64,000 bases of DNA, taken from positions 87,528,305-87,592,304 of the forward strand of contig OZ021725.1 in the NCBI GenBank assembly GCA_963978545.1, given 5' to 3'. Shown piece by piece: positions 23,531 through 33,968 of the stretch. Origin of the DNA: Linyphia triangularis. Lineage: Eukaryota > Arthropoda > Arachnida > Araneae > Linyphiidae. Made by a program: the position numbers and the translations under genes. Each line of letters begins with the position of its first letter. Positions within the stretch are counted from its first letter, which is position 1. The notes beneath the pieces were generated by a model. The model was not told where the DNA came from. It ran no database searches and saw nothing but the letters and a program-made list of their open reading frames with translations.

Positions 23531-24961
23531 TCTATAATAGACGCTTCTACGAACCCAGATGATTGGAAATAAAAATTTTTAGTTTTAGCAAAAACTTGTA
23601 ATATGCGCAATTACAAATGTATTCTTTTTTTCATATTTCCCAACACAAACTTATGCCATTTCTCAAAGCTAATTACCAGTCCATTATTAATTAAATACAT
23701 TTTTAATATCTTAAAATTATGTCTTCATGCAATATATAACCACTTTCTCTGAGAAATACAGCCAGCATTAAAATAAAATAATGAAATAAATTCCTGAAAA
23801 ATTACAAATTCAAAATCGTTTCATAATATAATGAATTATCAAAAACGTTTACGCCTGAAATCCGCAGTTAATGACATTTACAGATAATAAGAACATTTCC
23901 AAATTTTCCCATCCACACCGACATGCATTTAAGCATCAAGAAAATGGTTTTTAAGTAGATAGCACGGCACAATAATTTGAGTTCAACAGCTAATGTAGAA
24001 TTTCTTGAACTTCTGTGTTTCGTAATTAGATCAGAGGTCGATAAACTTCTTCAACAAACACGTTTACATATTTGATTACGATTTTTTTTTTTTTTTATTT
24101 CGGAACTGGTAAAAATAGTTATCGCTCCAATGGATTTCGAATAGCGTTAGGTGATGCAAAGATTGAAAAATAAAAAAAAAAATAAAAAAAATATCGAAGG
24201 AAGTGGGAATTATGCTCCACATTATCAAGTGTTTATTTTTAAATTTCTCATTATAGTAAATCCACAAAATGAATTGGTGTTATATCATTACATCAATCTT
24301 GTCTCACACATCAAGTTTGAATTTGTTTTGTTAAATTTTATTTAGGTGAGGTTTTTCGAAAGAATATTTTCTTTTTTCACCCTAGAAAATCAAATACAGA
24401 ATCAGTGGAGAATGTTAATGAATCTGACTCAAAAGGGCAACAACCTCACTAAATGATATTAAATTAGTATTAAAACAATGTTAAATAGTTAAGAAAATTA
24501 AATAAGTATTAGATATTCAAGTAAATTACGCACTTGCAAACTATATAAAATAGATGTTAAGTTTTAAAGCGTATTAAATATGTATTAAAGTATGTTAAAT
24601 AGGAATCATAGTATATTAAATATGTATTAAGTATATTAAAGCACATTTTGATAAAAAGTTTACTAAAATATATTCGCAGAGTATAGCTTATAATTGAATG
24701 TAATTTCAATTGTAATACTACTTTGTACAAAGGCTTAAAGTCTTATTTCTAAATTTGATATGCATAAGTAAACACTTTTAGGTTTATTTCAATTTTTTTA
24801 AATGGTTTATCATCTAAAACACTTTTTTGCCTGCAATATAAATAAAACAGTGCGGATTCATAGTAAAACATTAACAATACAGCTATTGAATATCTTGTAC
24901 TATTTATAGATAAACCGTAGTTTTCTAATAACTTTCTAATTTGTGAGCCGCTGAACTAAAC
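23531..24961. other. AT-rich spacer with short TATTAAATATG repeats
   Basis: Between about 24480 and 24650 the motif GTATTAAATATGTATTAAAG recurs imperfectly. An interrupted A run lies at 24166-24190. Frames at 24076-24345 on both strands are shadows of these low-complexity tracts. Nothing else is recognisable. Confidence 0.5.
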
Positions 24962-25147
24962 TTGTGTTGGTTGGTTGTTTTCAGATTATCTGGCGCCGTC
25001 AGCAAAACGAGGACTATAATGCGCCGAAACGTTCGTCATTTGACAAGCCAACTTAAATTTACAAACACCCATGCCTAACACGGGACTCGAACCCGCAACC
25101 TCCCGGTTTAGAAGCTAGCACGCTAACCACTATACCATTTGGTCGGC
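24962..25147 (-). mobile_element. tRNA-derived SINE (family A), copy 3
   Basis: A full-length reverse copy from GTTGGTTGGTTGTTTTCAG to the head end TTTGGTCGGC. GAACTAAAC at 24953-24961 and at 25148-25156 is the target duplication. The minus-strand B box is GGTTCGAGTCCCGTG. Confidence 0.93.
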
Positions 25148-25340
25148 GAACTAAACCTGGGAGTAAAACTGAATGACAATTTTAGTTGAGCAAGATATTT
25201 TTTTTCTGGAACTTATATGAATACAACAATTCTTTGAACAACGTCATTACGCTTAAGGAGCTAAATTAATAAGCAATCATAGTCTACATTGACGTCTTTG
25301 GGGAAAATTAATTTTTCTTAAAAAAAAATCAATACATGGC

Positions 25341-25522
25341 TTTGGTTGGTTGTTTTCAGATTATCTGGCGCCTTCAGCAACACGAGGGCTATAATGCGCC
25401 GAAACTTTCGTCATTAGACAAGCCAACATACATTTACAAACACCCATGCCTAATACGGGACTCGAACCCGCAACCTCTAGGTCTAGAAGCTAGCACGCTA
25501 ACCACTATACCGTTTGGTCGGC
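25341..25522 (-). mobile_element. tRNA-derived SINE (family A), copy 4
   Basis: A complete 182-base reverse copy bounded by a perfect 13-bp target duplication, ATCAATACATGGC at 25328-25340 and 25523-25535. It lies only about 190 bases from copy 3 in the same orientation. The duplication fixes the true ends: the tail begins TTTGGTTGGTTG on the plus strand, and the head ends TTGGTCGGC. Confidence 0.96.
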
Positions 25523-25730
25523 ATCAATACATGGCAGTTTTTTCATTTGAAAGTAAGTTCATTACAAAATGTGCGATTATAGACTTGGATTTCCAACAGA
25601 TTAAATAAGGAATAACAAATCAAGTATTCTTAAGTTGAATAAATGTGGTTAAGAGTAAAATATTTCCATAAATTTAATACCCCACAAGAAGCTAGATAAA
25701 GATTCCGAACTTAATGAACCAACTTTAAAA

Positions 25731-26138
25731 GAAAGTCCTAGTAAAGATCATTCTTTACACTCGCTATTTTACAATCTTCTAGTCCAGTGCATTTAGAAAC
25801 TACTTTCCACAAAACCTTGATAAGTACAAAAATTATCACTTAGAGAGATGATATAAATTATAAACTAGAAAATAGCGTCTAATATATTTTATTTTATATT
25901 TGAAATCCTTACGTCAATGTGTATGCAGTGGCTCCACCTGGTTTTGTCTTTTACTATTTTAATTTTCATTTATAATAGATAGGCATTGAATGAAAACACT
26001 TTATGCCATTTCATTATATTATCTTTTTTGTACCTACTCGCCAAATTTCAAGATTTTATGGAAAGTAGTTTCTAAATGCACTGGGCTAGAAGATTGTAAC
26101 ATAGCAAGTATAGGAAATGATCCTTACTAGGACTTCCT
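25731..26138. mobile_element. Long-TIR MITE, copy 1
   Basis: The left ~85 bases (GAAAGTCCTAGTAAAG ... CTCGCTATTTTACAATC, TTCTAGTCCAGTGCATTTAG) are the inverted copy of the right ~90 bases (CTAAATGCACTGGGCTAGAA ... TACTAGGACTTC). The centre is AT-rich and contains GTGGCTCCACCTGGTTTTG. A second full copy lies at 38163-38574 and a right half at 15889-16045. There is no transposase. The target duplication is not clear, so I do not name a superfamily. A hAT element has landed 14 bases to the right. Confidence 0.85.
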
Positions 26139-26151
26139 ATTAACAAATCAA

Positions 26152-27065
26152 CAGGGGTGTAGTGAAGCGGGAGCGCTTGGGAACGACGATCCTTTACCTT
26201 TTTTAAAAGGGGAACGGCGTTCCCTTACCTATTTTTTTTTTTTTTAATTTGTATTTTACGTTTTTTCTTTAAGCGACACTAAACGCAAAATCAAGTAAGA
26301 AAAACGAAAAAGTTCTTTCCTGAGAACTATACTTTCGTTTTTGATCCACAATTTCAGACCTGAGCAAGCAAGTTCAAGTATTTGCGAAACACACACTAGT
26401 TGCTAACACGCTTCTAGGTGTTAATTTCATTTCATTAATGGCGCAAATTTTGAAAAGGTAAGGATGGGTCTATCAAGCAAGAAGAACTTCTCTACATTTT
26501 CATCTCGAGAAGGAGAAAATCCGTAAAACTCTCAATGTCTCAATCGACCTTTGCAACAATCGCAATATTTTAAGATTCGTTTTGAAAACAGATTTCGAGA
26601 GGGTCTGAATTGAAACTCGATCTCTTAGGGAAATTTTTTTGAATGAAAATTGTCCAAAAAATCATGTAAATAAAAATAAATCATGTTTAAAATGTGTTGT
26701 AGGTAATCTGTTTAAAAATTGTCGTAAAAAATCTGTTTAAAAATTTGTGTCAATAATATGTTTGAAAATGTCTTATAATCCATTTATGAAGTGTCAAACA
26801 ATCTGTTAAAATGAGTTGTGCAAGGCAAATTGTTCGTAAATCCATATAACTTAATAATATAACATATCCATATAACACTTTTTTTTTTCCTTTTCAATTT
26901 TTGAAGTGCTCGTTATCTATTTTAAGATTATTAAAGTAATATTAATAGTATTATTTATTCTTAGTAGTCATTTTCACCTCCTCTCCCACCAAAAAAAAGT
27001 ATACTTTTGCACAACGTTCCCACACTTAGCGGTCCCACACCTTTTTATTTTACACTACACCACTG
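26152..27065. mobile_element. Non-autonomous hAT element with perfect 8-bp TSD
   Basis: The left end is CAGGGGTGTAGTG and the right end is CACTACACCACTG, inverted repeats with a single change in the first 13 bases. CAAATCAA flanks both sides (26144-26151 and 27066-27073), a perfect 8-bp target duplication, the hallmark of hAT transposition. The interior is non-coding; it includes the motifs GAGCGCTTGGGAACG and, inverted near the other end, CGTTCCCACACTTAGCGG. A related left-end fragment lies at 58438-58690. The perfect duplication argues for fairly recent insertion. Confidence 0.93.
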
Positions 27066-27073
27066 CAAATCAA

Positions 27074-28410
27074 GCTTTTAAATATTAAGTATCCCACCCC
27101 AATGTTCCTACATACCTTAAGTGCATGACACGGCGAAATTAAAATGCTGAAATTTGGCACATATGTTCCTTATCGGGGCATACTTCCCTAATTAATATTA
27201 ACTGTAATATATTTGATAAGTTCTTTCTAATATATATATATTTTTTTAAATTTAATTGAATGTTTAAAATTGCCTTTACAATCGAACCATTACATAGTTG
27301 TAGTTGAAGCTTTCCAACGATTAGTGTTGTATATTAATTTTTTTTCTCAATGCGTTAACCATATAAAAAGCCGTTGTTGTTTTCTTTCAAAGTATATATA
27401 TTTAGTTTTGTCTACGTATGTATTGAAATGATACTGGTTCTGCTCCTGAGAACGTTTTTAGGGTAGCACTAAGTAGTATGTCATTAAGCTTTAAAAAAAC
27501 ATTCCTCTCATTTCAGTCAAAAAATAAATGAAAATGTAACATCCCATAAGAAAAATAAGCATTCAATTAGTATAGTAAAATAATAATACTAGTAACAATA
27601 ATGTAATAACAATAACAAGAGAAAAAAACTTCGTTGGAAGATACGTTGACAGAACAGAATATTAAAATACTACTTCGATATTCAAAACACCGGTTTCTGT
27701 TACTTAATAAGTTAAAAAAGCAAGTTAAAATTCTTCACTGAACTGTACTTTGGAAACATAACTTCGACAGTTAAATTATAATGTTTCTACATGAGATCTT
27801 CAACAAGTATCTATTAGTTCCGAAAGAAGCAAAATACTTTCTTTTATTGATGTTTTAAACAAAATTTGTAAAAAAAAAGTTCCTGTAATTTAGGGTATTT
27901 ACATTTATTCCGAGTACAATTTGTGTCTGTGTTACTCTATTTCTTAGTAATAGTTAAAAGTTAAACTAGATAATAATGGGAAGCAAAGACTAATTATTTC
28001 GTTTGCATCAGCATAACAAAAGTGACGCGAAATAACCAAATAAAAAACAATTCTAACTATTTTAAAATGTTGTAATTTTCTCTATGCAAAACATAAACAC
28101 ACTTATGCATCGAGAGTGTGAATCATTACGCTTATTTACGGTGCTACTTATGTAACAATGAAATGAAACGGAAAGACGGGATTGATTTGTTTGAAATCCT
28201 TATATCAACGACTTAAATCCAAAGAAAATGTTTTGAGTTCTATGTTATTAGTTGCTTATTTTCGATATTTATTAAATAATCGCAATACAACATTTAAGGA
28301 ACAATAAATTGAAGGCACGTGAAAGTCATTTGGTTTGCACTTGTGGCTACTTTTTGAAAAAAGAGGACGTTGAATGGATGGGATTTTTACATAAGACAAT
28401 ATTTTACTTG
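27074..28410. other. No recognised feature
   Basis: AT-rich DNA between two hAT elements. TGAAATTTGGCACATATGTTC near 27150 resembles the unit phrase of Helitron minisatellites but has no Helitron end next to it. No coding exon is evident. Confidence 0.45.
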
Positions 28411-28418
28411 GTTGTAAC

Positions 28419-29241
28419 TAGAGTTGGTATGGTTTGAGCCAATTGGTTTAAATCAAATGTTTTTTTGTTTTTTTAAAAGATTAATTGGTAATTCTATTTT
28501 TATTTAGAATTTTTATTTGTATTTTTATTTAGATTTTTCAAATTATTTGATGTTGTAAATGACTTCGATCTTTAACTGAACGACTCAACTTTTCTTCCCA
28601 TTATTATTTAAGAAAATAATTCACTAAATGAAAAATTATACGAATACTATAGATAAAATAAGTTCTGATGTATTTTTAGATAAATCTTGTAATTAAAGAC
28701 TATTGAATTTTTTTTATACGTATCAACAATAGGTTTTTATATTAAACTAATAGATACATTAATGTTTTATAATAATTGAAAATTATAAATTAAACTTAAA
28801 TAATAGGCTGAATTGTAAATTTGTTTCAATTATAGAGGTTTTGTGTTTTAACAACTTAATTTTAAACATTAAAAATATCATTTTGAAAGACTTATCACAA
28901 TTTCACAATTACCGATGAATCTAAGACTAATATTCCATGTATTATGTAGTAAACAATTACTATACTATATAATATTGTATACATTAAATTTGAAAAAATT
29001 AGTATCTCTAAATAAAATATTAAAAGTGAATATGATTTGAATATCCACATAAGTAGCAACAATTGTTTATTTACATAGTTTAAATTATTTTCAAAAAAGA
29101 ATATTAATTGTTATTCGAATATAAATTATTCTAGTTTATGTCAAATTTTATTTATAAATATGGATACATGTTATTTGAAACGATTTTTAAAAAAACCTGG
29201 TTTAAACAACAAAAAAAAACGGGATTTTTTTTCCAACTCTG
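28419..29241. mobile_element. Second non-autonomous hAT element with perfect 8-bp TSD
   Basis: The ends are TAGAGTTGG and CCAACTCTG, inverted repeats with the first base changed from the expected C. GTTGTAAC flanks both sides exactly (28411-28418 and 29242-29249), an 8-bp target duplication. TTGGTTTAAATC near the left and CTGGTTTAAAC near the right are inverted subterminal motifs. The 823-base body is extremely AT-rich and lacks a coding frame. Confidence 0.9.
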
Positions 29242-29456
29242 GTTGTAACAGTCAATAGATAATGAGCTTCCAACTAAGCCGTTACCATTGGTCATCAATA
29301 AACTTATCGTTGTTGTGTATTGTGACTAAATAGCTTGTATTCGAATTAGAACATTGAGGAAGAGGAACAAACTGCAGCAGTAACGTGGATACAAAGTTCT
29401 TTAATGAGGATACAGAAAACATCCTCTCCCGGAATTTTAATGACCCCCTCCCAGAA

Positions 29457-29757
29457 AGCACAGCGGTATTGGACAATATCGGAAACAAGGGTTCTGAGAC
29501 GATTGGCCAGACCATGCCAAATCTCGAGCATCGTTTCAAAATACACAATTTTTTTTTTCTTCAAATAAACGTGTTTTTTACCCTTCTGTCCTTTCTTATA
29601 ACACTATATTTCAATTTTAAAACTCTGTATGAACATTTCAAAACTTCCAGTATATTTTACCGAGCACTGGTCGAGATTGGCCAAGATCCAAAGCAACGGC
29701 CAGTCTACATCGGGATTGGCCAGTGTTGAGCCGATATTGGCCAGCGGATTTGTGCTA
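29457..29757 (+). mobile_element. TTGGCCA-rich MITE, copy 3
   Basis: This copy begins AAAGCACAGCGGTATTGGAC and ends ATATTGGCCAGCGGATTTGTG, matching copies 1 and 2. At least six TTGGCCA or TTGGACA motifs lie in its two outer 100-base zones. Its right end forms the left arm of the fold-back repeat at 29731-29972. Confidence 0.8.
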
Positions 29758-29972
29758 CTGGGGCTCATGTTTGCTAAAGCAGGCATCAGTAGTTGACTTA
29801 TCAATAATAACTTTGAAAATAAATCCAGCATTGCTATTTCTAGTTCACTTAACATTGCTGAAGTTGATTGCCGAATTTATTTTCAAAGTTATTACTGATA
29901 AGTCAACAAGTCAACTCTTAATGTCTGCTTCGGCAAACATGAATCCCAGTAACACAAATACGCTGGCCAATA
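29731..29972. repeat. Fold-back inverted repeat built on the MITE end
   Basis: The left arm reads ATATTGGCCAGCGGATTTGT, then TGCTAAAGCAGGCAT, AGTTGACTTATCA and AATAACTTTGAAAATAAAT. The right arm carries the reverse complements: ATTTATTTTCAAAGTTATT, TGATAAGTCAAC, CTTCGGCAAACATG and ACGCTGGCCAATATAC. Arms of about 100 bases surround a short AT-rich centre near 29850. The outermost bases of both arms are the end of the TTGGCCA MITE, so the structure may be a fold-back derivative of that family. Confidence 0.8.
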
Positions 29973-30139
29973 TACGATGATAAGTTCTCAAGCTGCTAAA
30001 CCTTGGACTTCGTGTAAAATCTATTACTCGTCACTCAAAGCAATTAAACGCAAAATACAAGCTTACAGGTTAACCATACAACGACCACATGTGAGTCAAT
30101 GTCAATGCGAGAGTGACAACACAGTGGCACGCGCGCAGT

Positions 30140-30440
30140 CGGCAAAACGTTTCATCCTCCAACAATCCCCCCCTTCCCTTCCCCTCTCCCGATCCCAAAC
30201 GATAATAATACTCGGATGAGATAGAACGGCAACAACAGATGGTTGAGCATCCCCCCCCCCCACCGGTGGTTATTAACTCCCATTCACCCCCCGGAGACAA
30301 ATGGATCGACCCTCTTTCGCCCCCTTCCCCTTCTTTTTCTCCCCCAAGGGGGGGTGAAGAGGGGGTTTGCCACATCCCGGGACTTATCGCGCTTTTAAAA
30401 CGGGAATTTGGGGAAGAGAATTAAAAGGTTGGAATATAGG
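30140..30440. promoter_or_regulatory. GC- and CpG-rich, pyrimidine-tract region
   Basis: This is the most GC-rich part of the window: GGCACGCGCGCAGTCGG, runs of C (C11 at 30251-30261), CACCGGTGG and a palindromic CTCCCCCAAGGGGGGGTGAAG. Its composition is unlike the flanks and it may be a promoter or enhancer of a gene I cannot see, or a CpG island. The minus-strand frame at 30070-30375 is Gly/Gly-Glu rich because of the tracts. Only composition supports this call. Confidence 0.35.
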
Positions 30441-30900
30441 AGTTGGAAGAGAGAATTGGAGGGTAATACTCGGCGAGGCAGTGATTCGTGTGGAGTTTTG
30501 GCGATTGCCGCAATCGATTTTGTAGGGGACGGGAGAGGTTTTGTGGGGCGTGAATTTTGTAATATGATTGCTTGTTTAAATTGTGTTTATAAAGAAAGGC
30601 CATATCACTTCTCAGATGGTGAAGCGAAATTGTTTTTTTGTACGTTTCGATCTCTAATTTTTTTTTTTTTTTTCGAAAATTGGTGCACTGTTGCTAAGCT
30701 TGAGAAAGCATTTTGGTATTTTCCTTATCACATCTTTTGCAGTATTGGCGTTCATAATTGAAATTTCTAGTTGACGATCAAGATGTGATGATAGCAATAT
30801 GCTCATAAGCAATTCTGTAGAAGATAAAAAAAACTCTGGTATGATTGGATTCAGTAGTCGGCATACAGGTGCTCTGCTTTTACCAGAATATTCTTAAATG
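30441..30900. other. No recognised feature
   Basis: Mixed-composition sequence to the right of the GC-rich block, with a T run near 30658-30673. The 117-codon frame at 30408-30761 contains polyphenylalanine from that run and shows no known domain, though it begins directly after the GC-rich region. Confidence 0.4.
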
Positions 30901-30903
30901 CTT

Positions 30904-31098
30904 CACTGTTAAAAATTTGCATCCGCCTTGCACCAAAAATTGGTTCCCATTTAGCTGCCACCAACATTTGGTGCTTAGTTTCACGACTTAATGGTGCTAC
31001 CGTGGACCATAAGCACCATTAAATAGTGAAACTAATGTTGGTTGCAGCTAAATGGGAACCAATTTTTGGTGCAAGGTAGAACAAAAATTTTAACAGTG
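30904..31098. mobile_element. Palindromic MITE, CACTGTTAAAA ends, copy 1
   Basis: The element starts CACTGTTAAAAATTT and ends AAAATTTTAACAGTG. The arms continue almost to the centre: CTTGCACCAAAAATTGGTTC and CATTTAGCTGC, CCAACATTTGGTGC, AGTTTCACGACTTAATGGTG are all mirrored. The whole 195 bases can form one hairpin. The flanks read TT on both sides; copy 2 shows TA on both sides, pointing to a TA target and the Tc1/mariner group. Confidence 0.88.
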
Positions 31099-31356
31099 TT
31101 GGACAGCTCTTTCTATCTGTCTATTAGCCTTGGAAAAATTAGGCATTATGCACCCCACTATATTTTCTGAAAAACTTATGGTTTTCTTTTGCACCGAAAT
31201 TAGACTAACATTAAATCCTTTTGTTTTCCATGATTTTCAAAACTTGACTTCATTGAATTGATAACTGCTTGTGCAATGGTGGTATTCATCAGCTGATATT
31301 TGATTTATTTAGAAAAGTAATTTATCATTCAACAATATATTCGATTCTTAACGGTA

Positions 31357-31559
31357 CACTGTTAAAAATTTTGTTCCACCTTGCACCAAAAATTGGTTCC
31401 CATTTAGCTGCAACCAACACTTGGTGCTTAGTTTCACGATTTAATGGTGCAACCTCGGACCGTAAGCACCATTAAATCGCGAAACTAAGCACCAAATGTT
31501 GGTGGCAGCTAAATGAGAACCAAATTTTGGTGCATGGTGGACAAATTTTTTTAATAGTG
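31357..31559. mobile_element. Palindromic MITE, CACTGTTAAAA ends, copy 2
   Basis: A 203-base copy of the same hairpin element about 260 bases from copy 1. It starts CACTGTTAAAAATTTTG and ends TTTTTTTAATAGTG, with TA immediately before and after (31355-31356 and 31560-31561), the target-site duplication expected of Tc1/mariner elements. The arms match over most of their length. No coding frame spans it meaningfully. Confidence 0.9.
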
Positions 31560-31569
31560 TATGAAATCA

Positions 31570-32890
31570 CATGCCACCTCCTGCCATAGGTGTCAAGAAA
31601 GGTTTCTTTCTGCTTCCCATTTCGTTTTTTTATTTTTATTTATTTGACTTTTCCCAACATATTAAACAACACCTTTGTGAACAGAAGGCCAACAAAAATA
31701 TTCTCCAGCCTCTATATTAGATACAACTGTTCCTTTGACGGAATCTGTATTTTCTCAAGTAGCGGTGGCAGTGATTGGAACAATAATGCGTTGCCTTTAA
31801 TACAGCATGCCATTTTCGAAATAACAATGTCAATATATTTGTACTGCTTTTTTTGATTGGGACTTATCTTATCCGTCCAATGTTAACATGGTTGACAACG
31901 AGACATCACAAATGCAAGTGCTAGAAGACATACGTTTATAATCCCGATTTGATACGTTTGCACGCCCTACAAAGTTTCGGCAGCTGAGCCCTGCACAGTG
32001 CATCTTAAATCTGGAGTTGTTTACCAAAAACATAATACAAGCTTACATCGTACTTACTGACTCTCAGCAGCATGCATTGTAAGCGAGGAGAATACAGTGT
32101 CATGCTGTTTTGTGCTCAGGCTTTGTTGCCCGAAATGGAAGCTGTTCCAGTGCTCTTATTTACTGGAATTAATTGATACATTTACTGGTTTTGCCGCTTC
32201 AAAATACTGCAGACATGGCAAACTCAGAAGTGTCTTCTTTATGGAATATACTAAATTTGAAAATTATGGAATAGAATTCTGTAATCATATCTTTAGACCA
32301 TTCATATAATAATATTTGGACATCCTAACTATTTTGTGGTGTAGTAAATTCATTTACTACTCTAATTTACAGAGGGTCTGATTCAATACGTTACAGGCCA
32401 AACAGCATTTCATGTCCCAAAGTAATTCAAGCCATAGAAAAAAAGTTGCGTTCTGTTTTTATTAAATTTAGCTTTTTAGCAATTGGGAAAGCTCGGCGAA
32501 GGAGTTGACTACGTTTTGTCCATTGATATTGAGTGCAAAACTTTATCAACAATCAATGCATTTTGCTTCAATTGTGTGCAAGTCCTTCAAATCTTGGCCC
32601 AATAATTTTTTAAACTTCAGTTATTGCAGTTCTTCCCAACAGCCCCGTATGAATTTGCACCCGTCGACACGATCTGCATTACCATTTGTCATTTTCTTTA
32701 CGAAAACCTATCATTTTGTGTATTTTACTGCGATTCAGGTGACGAGTTACACAGCGTTTGATGCATCTTGGACTGTCTCTCTTGGCATTTTACTCAGCGA
32801 GTCGCATACATTTTAATATACTTCACCCTTTAACATTTGCTGGACATTTCACATTTGGTCAGTGAAGTCACCGTATTTCATCTTGTCATT
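31570..32890. other. Mixed-composition spacer, possible decayed coding DNA
   Basis: The stretch is less AT-rich than average. Near 31920-32080 a plus-strand frame reads SRFDTFARPTKFRQLSPAQC and near 32630-32815 another frame of normal composition follows. The impression is of old coding sequence broken by stops, but I cannot assign a family. No transposon ends were seen. Confidence 0.35.
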
Positions 32891-32898
32891 TTATACTC

Positions 32899-33525
32899 GG
32901 GTAGAGTATAGTCTTGTCTTGGGTAGAGTATAGTCTTGTCTTGGGTAGAGTATAGTCTTGTCTTGGGTAGAGTATAGTCTTGTCTTGGGTAGAGTATAGT
33001 ATTGTCTTGGGTAGAGTATAGTCTTGTCTTGGGTAGAGTATAGTCTTGTCTTGGGTAGAGTATAGTCTTGTCTTGGGTAGAGTATAGTCTTGTCTTGGGT
33101 AGAGTATAGTCTTGTCTTGGGTAGAGTATAGTCTTGTCTTGGGTAGAGTATAGTCTTGTCTTGGGTAGAGTATAGTATTGTCTTGGGTAGAGTATAGTCT
33201 TGTCTTGGGTAGAGTATAGTCTTGTCTTGGGTAGAGTATAGTCTTGTCTTGGGTAGAGTATAGTCTTGTCTTGGGTAGAGTATAGTCTTGTCTTGGGTAG
33301 AGTATAGTCTTGTCTTGGGTAGAGTATAGTCTTGTCTTGGGTAGAGTATAGTCTTGTCTTGGGTAGAGTATAGTCTTGTCTTGGGTAGAGTATAGTATTG
33401 TCTTGGGTAGAGTATAGTCTTGTCTTGGGTAGAGTATAGTCTTGTCTTGGGTAGAGTATAGTATTGTCTTGGGTAGAGTATAGTCTTGTCTTGGGTAGAG
33501 TATAGTATTGTCTTGAGTAGAGTAG
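32899..33525. repeat. 22-bp minisatellite, 28 units, open in several minus-strand frames
   Basis: The unit GGGTAGAGTATAGTCTTGTC plus TT repeats 28 times in exact 22-base register, then decays at GAGTAGAGTAG. Most units are identical; the only common variant is A for C in GTCTTG (GTATTG), at about 33001, 33177, 33397, 33463 and 33507, spacings that are all multiples of 22. Because 22 is not a multiple of three and no stop codon forms on the minus strand, three units translate to a 22-residue repeat (YSTQDKTILYPRQDYTLPKT core) and two overlapping frames of 222 and 228 codons stay open. A true protein is unlikely: no promoter, splice site or unique coding flank is seen. Confidence 0.95.
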
Positions 33526-33652
33526 AATAATAAATTTTGAGGAGAATTCAGCAAACTTTTTCATACCCCATTTCTTTCCAGCATATTAAATAAACTGATA
33601 CATTAAAACAGCTTGTAGAATTATATAATTTCAAAAAGACTTGAGATAAAAA

Positions 33653-33838
33653 GTAAATGTTACGATTTGAAGGTGTTAATATTTGTGAAATAAATAATCA
33701 AAATTTCATATATTTCTAATAATAGTTAAGCTGTCCTTTGGTCAGTCTCTTAAAGGACAGATTAACTATTATTAGAAATATATGAAATTTTAATTATATA
33801 TTTCACAAATTTTAACACCTTCAAATCGTAAACTTTAC
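33653..33838. repeat. ~87-bp-arm inverted repeat
   Basis: The left arm (GTAAATGTTACGATTTGAAG ... TAATAGTTAAGCTGTCCTTT) pairs with the right arm (AAAGGACAGATTAACTATTA ... CTTCAAATCGTAAACTTTAC) around a 12-base loop near 33740-33751. There are only about ten mismatches by eye. It has no CAGGG or TA-type MITE end that I can recognise, so it may be a fold-back element whose terminal bases are GTAAA...TTTAC. Confidence 0.85.
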
Positions 33839-33968
33839 ATCTTTATGAAGTAGTATAAATCCACAAACTATTTTTATTATGCCAATAAATTTTAATAAGT
33901 GACAATAATGAAATAATATCACTCTAATATTTAAAATTTTAATAAGTGAATTGTTAACGTGAAAGATG

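Noticed and set aside
25336..25608. Conserved-looking open frame, similar at 19191, 44726 and 15974 (minus)
   Set aside because: Similarity between these frames is that of the tRNA-derived SINE copies, not of a protein; boundaries follow the SINE target duplications.
31920..32820. Decayed transposase or host gene
   Set aside because: Protein-like fragments exist in several frames, but no motif could be assigned to a family; left as an unassigned spacer.
32878..33564. 228-codon minus-strand frame as a real repeat protein
   Set aside because: It is a 22-base minisatellite open in more than one frame, with no unique coding flank, promoter or splice evidence. Reported as a repeat only.
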